The notes under the pieces were generated by a model. The model ran no database searches. It was not told the origin of the DNA and saw only the letters and a program-made list of their open reading frames with translations. From an uncultured Lachnospiraceae bacterium (lineage in GTDB: Bacteria > Bacillota > Clostridia > Lachnospirales > Lachnospiraceae), in NCBI GenBank assembly GCA_910588215.1, contig CAJUQJ010000061.1, forward strand, positions 1-18,789: 18,789 bases of DNA. Direction: 5' to 3'. Below, piece after piece: positions 13,813 to 18,789 of the stretch (its first letter is position 1; every line of letters starts with the position of its first letter). Position numbers and translations under genes: made by a program.

Positions 13813-13841
13813 ATTATCGGCTGATAATGCCTGTTTGTTAA
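13813..13841 (-). promoter_or_regulatory. Promoter of the coiled-coil gene with overlapping palindrome
   Basis: On the minus strand TTAACA (13836-13841), a 17-base spacer and GATAAT (13813-13818) make a good promoter. The -10 is one arm of a perfect short palindrome, ATTATC-AGCC-GATAAT (13813-13828), that could be an operator. Confidence 0.6.
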
Positions 13842-13877
13842 TCCCGCCTGTTTCTATTCTTTTCTTTCGTTCATGAC

Positions 13878-13909
13878 AAAAAAACGCCCGTTCGCAACAA
13901 ACGCGGCGT
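13878..13909 (-). terminator. Intrinsic terminator of the polysaccharide cluster
   Basis: On the minus strand ACGCC-G-CGTT pairs with AACG-GGCGT (nine pairs, one bulged G) around a TGTTGCG loop, followed by seven T. It begins about 25 bases after the flippase stop codon and ends the glycosyltransferase/flippase operon. Confidence 0.9.
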
Positions 13910-13934
13910 CCTGTTATGATCTCCCCGTCAAAAC

Positions 13935-15452
13935 CTATCGCCATGACAGCAGTTTCTTTCCCAGTTTACACAGTTCCTGAAACTCCTCTGTGCGTACGTA
14001 AACCCCAAGGTAAACCCCATTGGGGATCACCAGACAGACCATCCCCTTTCCCAGAAATCCCCAAACTCCCTCCCCGGTCAGCCGGCACAGCAGCCCGGTC
14101 AACGCCCCGGCGCTCACCGTCACAAGCAGCTGCATAAGATAGCGCAGAAAGTACACACTACAGGGCTGCTTCAGTCCATACCGGTATAATCCACGCGGCT
14201 CGATCCAGAAAGGCAGCGCCACCGAACTGATCAAGGTGCCCGTGAGAATCCCTGCAACACCCCAGCGCTTTGCTAAGATCACTGATACCACCAGATTGAG
14301 TATGGCTTCCAGGATCGACTTATAACGTTCATCCCAGAACAGCCCCATCACGCTCCTGGTTTTCGCAACCGGGATGCGCATACTGTTCAGATAGAAGTTG
14401 ATGACGATCAACAATACCACCGGACGGGGTAGCAAATACCCCTCTCCCAGCCAAAGTGTGATAAAAGGATCGTAGAGCCACAGCAGACAGATACTCATCC
14501 ACCCAAACAACCACGCCCCGAAGAAATTCAGCTGCCTAAACGCCTTGCTTCCTCCTTCTTCCCTGTTCATAGCGATCAGATTGCCCAATGCAGGCGTAAG
14601 AGCATTGAACAGTGCATTGATCATCAGATTCAGGAAGCCACGTATCATCACATAATTTGAGTACAGTCCGGCAGTAACGATACCCACGAATTTGGAGATC
14701 AGGATATTGTCTGTACTGAACACTACCGCTGCTCCTACACGGTTCAGTACCATGGCACTCACATTGCGACGGATATCCTGCCGGATCTCCCCCGGCAGCG
14801 GCCGCACTTCTTTTTCCCGCAGATAAGGATAGAGTCGGTCCGTCTTCACTGCCACAGCCACGTTCTGCAGCAGCGTACCGATCACCAGAATATAAAGATA
14901 ATACAGATAATCACCGCTCACAACAAGTACCACGATCTGCACCGCATTGACAAGCAACGTCACCCCGGCACGGATCATGGTATCGATATATTTCTTCTGA
15001 TACACGAACAACAGCGTGGACTTATAGACAAAAAAATAAGAAACGCCGGTATTGAGCACATTCAACAGATAGATCAAGGGAATATGCGAAATATCCTCCG
15101 GCATCTTTTTGACAAAAAAATCAAGAAAAGGCGTAAGTGAGGCGCCCACCGCCAAAACCGTCACTCCAACAATCTGATACACACGGCGGTACAACCGGAT
15201 CAAAGACTTGATCAGTTCCGTATCCCCCTCGGCCACCGGACGGTATAGACTGTAAGTGATAGAGACAGAAAATCCCAGCTCCGCCAGTGACAGCACCGTC
15301 AGGATATCGGTAAAAAGACCGTCCAGTCCCAGATACTCTTTGCCCAGGATATGCACGAAAACAAAACGGGATACAAATTTCAGTACCGCCAGCATGCCTT
15401 CACTGAGCATGGAAAAAGCTACATTTCTTACTGTATTTTCAGTTCTTTCCAT
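13935..15452 (-). CDS. Polysaccharide flippase (Wzx/MATE-like membrane protein)
   Basis: A 505-residue integral membrane protein with about 12-14 hydrophobic segments, matching the polysaccharide biosynthesis/MATE-like flippase family that moves lipid-linked repeat units to the outer face. The N-terminus (TVRNVAFSMLSEGMLAVLKFVSRFVFVHILGKEYLGLDGLF) is typical: a short helix, then an LGxEYLGLxGLF-type loop. STDNILISKFVG and YSNYVMI are also family-like. It ends with a short basic tail. The ATG at 15452 gives a 14-base overlap with the preceding GT2 gene, consistent with translational coupling; a longer frame with an ATG at 15497 is unlikely. No Wzy polymerase is visible nearby. The exported polymer cannot be inferred. 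Confidence 0.9.
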   Translation of the reverse strand: MERTENTVRNVAFSMLSEGMLAVLKFVSRFVFVHILGKEYLGLDGLFTDILTVLSLAELGFSVSITYSLYRPVAEGDTELIKSLIRLYRRVYQIVGVTVLAVGASLTPFLDFFVKKMPEDISHIPLIYLLNVLNTGVSYFFVYKSTLLFVYQKKYIDTMIRAGVTLLVNAVQIVVLVVSGDYLYYLYILVIGTLLQNVAVAVKTDRLYPYLREKEVRPLPGEIRQDIRRNVSAMVLNRVGAAVVFSTDNILISKFVGIVTAGLYSNYVMIRGFLNLMINALFNALTPALGNLIAMNREEGGSKAFRQLNFFGAWLFGWMSICLLWLYDPFITLWLGEGYLLPRPVVLLIVINFYLNSMRIPVAKTRSVMGLFWDERYKSILEAILNLVVSVILAKRWGVAGILTGTLISSVALPFWIEPRGLYRYGLKQPCSVYFLRYLMQLLVTVSAGALTGLLCRLTGEGVWGFLGKGMVCLVIPNGVYLGVYVRTEEFQELCKLGKKLLSWR

Positions 15453-16443
15453 ACGTATTACCACCCTGCTTCCACGGTTTGACATGCTTATAGGCAACAG
15501 CCATACACCAGAACGCCGTCTTGCTCCAATACAGCAGAAGCTGCGCCACTACCCCTTTTCCATGAGGACAGATCCGCAGAGCGCTCAGGCTAAAATGCCG
15601 CCTGACATGAGCCTGGAATCGCCGCAGATAGCCGAAAAGATCCTTCTGCGCCCGCCCCGCTTCCACAGCCTGCATCCCAAGACGAACTGCCGTGTCCAAC
15701 GCTATCTGCCTGAAACCGTCCGCCATCTCCGGAAATCTGACTAAAGCATCTGCACAAATATGATCCAGAACGCTAAGCACCGTGCACCGCTTCTCGTCAA
15801 TGCCGTTGTTGACCTGGCTGCCTACCCTGTATACATAGTGGTACAACCTGTCCGGCACGTACCCGATCTGCCCGACCTCTCCCAGGATCTGATAGAAAAA
15901 AAGCAAGTCCTCACTACACAGACTGCTGTCGTCAAAAGCGTACTTCTTGCACAATGCTGCCGGATAGAGTTTCCCCCAGGCTGTCCACAGGAAAGGACTG
16001 CGTCTGGCCATTGCATATACCGCCTCCTTCCTGGTATAGATATGGGCCGGCTCATTGCCCGTCCCCAGGCCGTCGGTACCACAGACACTCACTTCTGCCC
16101 CACTTTGTGACAGCACATCATAGAGCTTTCGCAACAACTCCGGTTCCACATGGTCATCGGAATCAATGAATGTGATAAACTGTCCCTTCGCCCTGAAGAT
16201 ACCTTCATTCCTGGCCGCAGACAAACCCTTATTCTGCGGCAGATGTATCACTTGCCACCGATCGTCCAGATTCGCCCACCGATCGCAGATGCATCCGCTG
16301 CCGTCCGTAGAAGCATCGTCTATTAGAATGACTTCCCTGTTGAGATAAGTCAGTGCCGCTATGGATGCCAGACATCTCTCCAGATACGCCTCCACATTGT
16401 AAACCGGCACGATCACACTGATCAACGGTTCTTCCTGCTTCAT
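15439..16443 (-). CDS. Glycosyltransferase family 2 (first of two paralogues)
   Basis: A 334-residue GT-A-fold glycosyltransferase that adds a nucleotide-activated sugar to a growing polysaccharide on the inner membrane face. ISVIVPVYNVEAYLERCLAS opens the fold, LIDDASTDGS follows, and FIDSDDHVE carries the metal-binding DXD. SSLCSEDLLFFYQ is the acceptor-side motif, with no membrane helix of DPM type. The C-terminus ends with a weakly hydrophobic stretch (LLLYWSKTAFWCMAVAYKHVK) shared with the next gene product. The ATG at 16443 follows AAGGAGG at seven bases; an in-frame ATG 13 codons earlier is less likely. It overlaps the flippase start. Sugar and linkage are unknown. Confidence 0.92.
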   Translation of the reverse strand: MKQEEPLISVIVPVYNVEAYLERCLASIAALTYLNREVILIDDASTDGSGCICDRWANLDDRWQVIHLPQNKGLSAARNEGIFRAKGQFITFIDSDDHVEPELLRKLYDVLSQSGAEVSVCGTDGLGTGNEPAHIYTRKEAVYAMARRSPFLWTAWGKLYPAALCKKYAFDDSSLCSEDLLFFYQILGEVGQIGYVPDRLYHYVYRVGSQVNNGIDEKRCTVLSVLDHICADALVRFPEMADGFRQIALDTAVRLGMQAVEAGRAQKDLFGYLRRFQAHVRRHFSLSALRICPHGKGVVAQLLLYWSKTAFWCMAVAYKHVKPWKQGGNTYGKN

Positions 16444-16530
16444 GCCACTCCCTCCTTGCTTCTGTAACATGATTCCAAACACAACGACCCGGCATGCTAT
16501 ATCCTTGCAGCAGCACGGCTCAAAGCATCG

Positions 16531-17511
16531 TCAAGCCCATGACTTAATGTGTTTATAGACACAGGCCATACCCCAAAAGAGTGTGGCACTGACGCGCAGC
16601 GTGCACACTGCCACCCGGCTTTTTCTCTCCGGCAGAAGACACAATGCACGCCTGTCATAGTGTCTTCTGATATGATCTTGCAATCTTTTCAATATGGCAA
16701 AGATCTGTCTTTTCTCCATATCCGACTCCACTGTCAGCATGGCCCAACGCGAATCTACATCAATCGATAAACGCCGGAAATAAAGAGCCGCCACCGGAAA
16801 ATGCTGCCCTGCATCGTCACAGACATAGTCATGTACCTTAAGTGCCGTAAACTTTCTGTCACTCACACCACTGTGCACTTGACTGTCCTCTCTGTCGTTA
16901 TTGTAATGGTAGAGAATATCCGGCACATAACTGACACGCTTCACGCGCTGAAACAGCTCATACAGGAACAGAATATCCTCACTGTAATAAATCCGCTCAT
17001 CAAACAGGCCGGCTTTCACCGGCGCCGCCGCATAGAGTTTCGCCCAGGGCACATAATTAAAGGGAATCTCCCTGGCCATGCATTCGATCGCTTCCTGCCC
17101 GGAAAAGACGCCTGCCGGCCCACCCGCCAGCCGAATACCGTCGGCGCCACAGACACTGACATCTGCCTCCGTCTCCCTCAAACTTTCATAGAGCCTTTCC
17201 AAAAATACAGGCTCCACCCGGTCGTCTGCATCTATGAAGCAGATATACGCCCCTACCGCTCTGCGGATTCCCTCATTTCTGGCTGCAGAAGGTCCCCTGT
17301 TCTGCGGAAAATGCACCACCTGCAGCCGCATCTCCGACACCGCATACGCGTCACAGATCGCGCCGCTGTCGTCCGTAGACGCATCATCCACCGCAATGAT
17401 CTCCAATTCCCGATAACTTTGCATCGCTATGGAATCGAGACATCGTCTGATATAGGGAGCCACATTATAGACCGGTATGACAACACTGATCAGCGGTTTT
17501 CTTCTTTCCAT
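16531..17511 (-). CDS. Glycosyltransferase family 2 (second paralogue)
   Basis: A 326-residue GT2 enzyme clearly homologous along its whole length to the neighbouring GT2. Shared landmarks are PLIS-V-IPVYNV, DDASTD-SG-ICD, SAARNEGI, FIDADD (DXD), VEP, VSVCG-DGI, YSEDILFLYELF, YVPD-LYHY, and a tail LFWGMACVYKHIKSWA. This points to tandem duplication, then divergence, probably to different sugars or linkages. The ATG at 17511 mirrors the paralogue start (M-four residues-PLIS). A GTG at 17515-17517 overlaps the upstream stop as GTGA and is closer to AAGGAG (five bases), so it is a real alternative. It is separated from the next GT2 by 87 bases. Confidence 0.92.
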   Translation of the reverse strand: MERRKPLISVVIPVYNVAPYIRRCLDSIAMQSYRELEIIAVDDASTDDSGAICDAYAVSEMRLQVVHFPQNRGPSAARNEGIRRAVGAYICFIDADDRVEPVFLERLYESLRETEADVSVCGADGIRLAGGPAGVFSGQEAIECMAREIPFNYVPWAKLYAAAPVKAGLFDERIYYSEDILFLYELFQRVKRVSYVPDILYHYNNDREDSQVHSGVSDRKFTALKVHDYVCDDAGQHFPVAALYFRRLSIDVDSRWAMLTVESDMEKRQIFAILKRLQDHIRRHYDRRALCLLPERKSRVAVCTLRVSATLFWGMACVYKHIKSWA

Positions 17512-17513
17512 GA

Positions 17514-18587
17514 TCACATTCTCTCCTTATTCACCGCCTCTTTATAATACATGCCCAACTTCTCATGCATCCGCCGCACGTCAAAAACCTCTTTTGCCCG
17601 TCGCAGATTATTCCCGGACATCCTCTGCAGCAACGATACATCCCCGCTGCACTTAAGCATCGCCGCCGCCAGTCCTTCTACATCACCAGGTGCTACCAGA
17701 ATGCCGTTCCCGTCGCCTACTACCTCCGGGAGTGCCCCCACCTTCGTGCTGATGACAGCCTTGCCCGCCGCCATACCCTCCAATACAGATATGGGCAATC
17801 CCTCATAATAGGAAGGAAGCACCAGCGTTGCAGCCTTTTTCAGATATTCCAGTTTCTGTGTTTCATCAATCCAGCCGGACACACTGATATGCCGCTCCAG
17901 TCCTTTCGTTGCTACCAGTTCCCGCACTTTCTCCACTTCCCCATCCCCCGCGATACAGACAGTAAGCGCCGGATCCTCCCTGCTGGCCAGCTCCACCGCA
18001 TCGATCAGGTCATACACCCCTTTGCGGACGCCAAGCCTTCCCAACATCAGAAAAGAATGCCGGCAAACCGCAACTTCCGTCACTGCTTCCCGGAACTTCT
18101 CTGTATCTACCCCGTTGTACAATGTTCTGCACGTATCAACGCCAAAGCGCGCCTCCAGTTCCCTCTTCCAGCTCTCCGACAATGCCAGGACCAGATCCGC
18201 CTGTTTAAAAAAAGCATCTGCCACCTGCCTGCCCCGGCGCCCAAGCCCGTCATAGAAAGTCAGATATTCCGCCCCATGAATATGCACGATCACCTTTTTG
18301 CCTGTCCTTTTTGCCCACCGCAAATAGAAATATTTGCGAAAAGTACTGCCTCGTTCTGCAGTATGAAGATGAAACAGGTCATACCTGTGACTGCAAAACA
18401 CAAAGCGCAGACAACCCCATACCGTATACAGCAGTCGTACGATCAGGCAGCCGTCTATATAAGAGGCAAATGTGTCGATCTCAAACTCTGTTTTCAACAA
18501 CTCACTCTCCCGGATCTCCCGGATCACTGCCGACATCCCGCCCCTGGCCCTCGTCTCACTGGGACCGATCACCAATATCTTCATCAT
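17514..18587 (-). CDS. Glycosyltransferase family 4 (GT-B)
   Basis: A 357-residue GT-B-fold retaining glycosyltransferase, cytoplasmic or membrane-peripheral. ILVIGPSETRARGGMSAVI forms the N-terminal Rossmann opening with the GG loop; LHLHTAERGS and IVHIHGAEYLTFYDG lie in the first domain. Next come LYNGVDTEKF, FLMLGRLGVRKGVYDLIDA and the donor-binding LPSYYEGLPISVLEGMAAGKAVISTKVGALPE with its E-x7-E motif. The start is set at the double ATG (18587/18584) that gives the conserved N-terminus; the longer frame to 18629 adds residues unlike the family, and the ribosome site is weak. Its stop codon lies at the GTG/ATG starts of the next gene. Likely early in repeat-unit assembly, but sugar specificity cannot be read. 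Confidence 0.92.
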   Translation of the reverse strand: MMKILVIGPSETRARGGMSAVIREIRESELLKTEFEIDTFASYIDGCLIVRLLYTVWGCLRFVFCSHRYDLFHLHTAERGSTFRKYFYLRWAKRTGKKVIVHIHGAEYLTFYDGLGRRGRQVADAFFKQADLVLALSESWKRELEARFGVDTCRTLYNGVDTEKFREAVTEVAVCRHSFLMLGRLGVRKGVYDLIDAVELASREDPALTVCIAGDGEVEKVRELVATKGLERHISVSGWIDETQKLEYLKKAATLVLPSYYEGLPISVLEGMAAGKAVISTKVGALPEVVGDGNGILVAPGDVEGLAAAMLKCSGDVSLLQRMSGNNLRRAKEVFDVRRMHEKLGMYYKEAVNKERM

Positions 18588-18650
18588 GATACAACCATAC
18601 CTTTTCCACTGTCCAAACATCTGCTGCACATCTCACATCTGCTGCTTGTG

Positions 18651-18776
18651 CTACAATGACTGCAGAAACTCATCCACTGAGGCAACAAACTGGTCGGTAT
18701 TGGACTGATAGCCGCCGAACTTACGTGTCTCCACCATCTGTTGAATAGTTGGAATAGGTGACTTAGAAAATATCCA
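18651..18776 (-). pseudogene. C-terminal coding remnant or frameshifted end of an unknown protein
   Basis: A 41-codon open stretch ends in TAG at 18651-18653, just upstream of the GT4 gene. Its last 30 residues, QQMVETRKFGGYQSNTDQFV then ASVDEFLQSL, have plausible coding composition. No good start is seen, and an in-frame TAA lies at 18777-18779. It is either the end of a gene broken by a frameshift or insertion near the window edge, or chance. I do not recognise the family. Confidence 0.35.
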
Positions 18777-18789
18777 TTATTCAAGGGTT

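Noticed and set aside
17565..18659. Plus-strand frame of 364 codons
   Set aside because: Antisense to a clear GT4 gene; its His/Pro/Gln-rich product matches no family pattern.
18741..18784. TTGAATA/TATTCAA hairpin as an IS200/IS605 right end (TCAA cleavage site)
   Set aside because: The seven-base stem has a long loop, no transposase or left end is present, and TCAA is too common to be evidence.

Overview
This window looks like chromosomal DNA from a gut-type Clostridia, most probably a Lachnospiraceae member. That is inferred from the Gram-positive style Shine-Dalgarno sites (AAGGAG/AGGAGG), housekeeping sigma-type promoters, a GHKL/LytTR regulatory pair, an MBOAT-SGNH acylation pair, and the protein sequences; the genus cannot be fixed. 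Every supported gene lies on the minus strand, so transcription runs from high to low coordinates. There are no rRNA, tRNA, CRISPR or complete insertion-sequence features.

Layout in transcription order. (1) 18776-13935: the end of an exopolysaccharide or capsule cluster. It holds a short C-terminal coding remnant, a GT4 glycosyltransferase, two paralogous GT2 glycosyltransferases and a Wzx-type flippase, packed with overlapping starts and stops and closed by a strong intrinsic terminator (13878-13909). No polymerase is seen, so the cluster probably extends beyond the right edge. (2) 13841-10187: an unrecognised charged coiled-coil protein, then a LytTR response regulator and a GHKL histidine kinase of the AgrA/AgrC type. 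A 14-codon leader ORF and a near-perfect 29-bp palindrome sit just before the regulator. (3) 10156-9294: a separately promoted small protein with a C-terminal stretch resembling the flagellar cap protein FliD, although no flagellar genes are present. (4) 9264-8344: a small alarmone synthetase whose promoter is covered by a large imperfect palindrome. (5) 8317-6790: an RsmF-type rRNA m5C methyltransferase with its own promoter. (6) 6738-750: a probable four-gene operon of MBOAT acyltransferase, membrane-anchored SGNH hydrolase, RluF-type pseudouridine synthase and a divergent NAD-dependent DNA ligase. It starts at a near-consensus promoter with four 11-bp direct repeats upstream and ends at an intrinsic terminator. 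(7) 639-1: a solitary serine recombinase with a 24-bp palindrome carrying a 2-bp centre just after its stop codon.

Functionally, the right end makes and exports a surface polysaccharide. The MBOAT/SGNH pair probably O-acylates a surface polymer. The two-component pair, the alarmone synthetase and several palindromic operator-like elements give regulatory input, and the recombinase could add DNA-inversion control. The most unusual items are the phased 11-bp repeat array, the ligase with substitutions at normally conserved active-site positions, the palindrome over the alarmone-synthetase promoter, the leader ORF/hairpin before the LytTR gene, and the two unrecognised proteins flanking the two-component pair. 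No stretch over 300 bases lacks a gene; the larger gaps (640-823, 6599-6789, 9133-9359, 13739-13934) hold the promoters, repeats and terminators listed.
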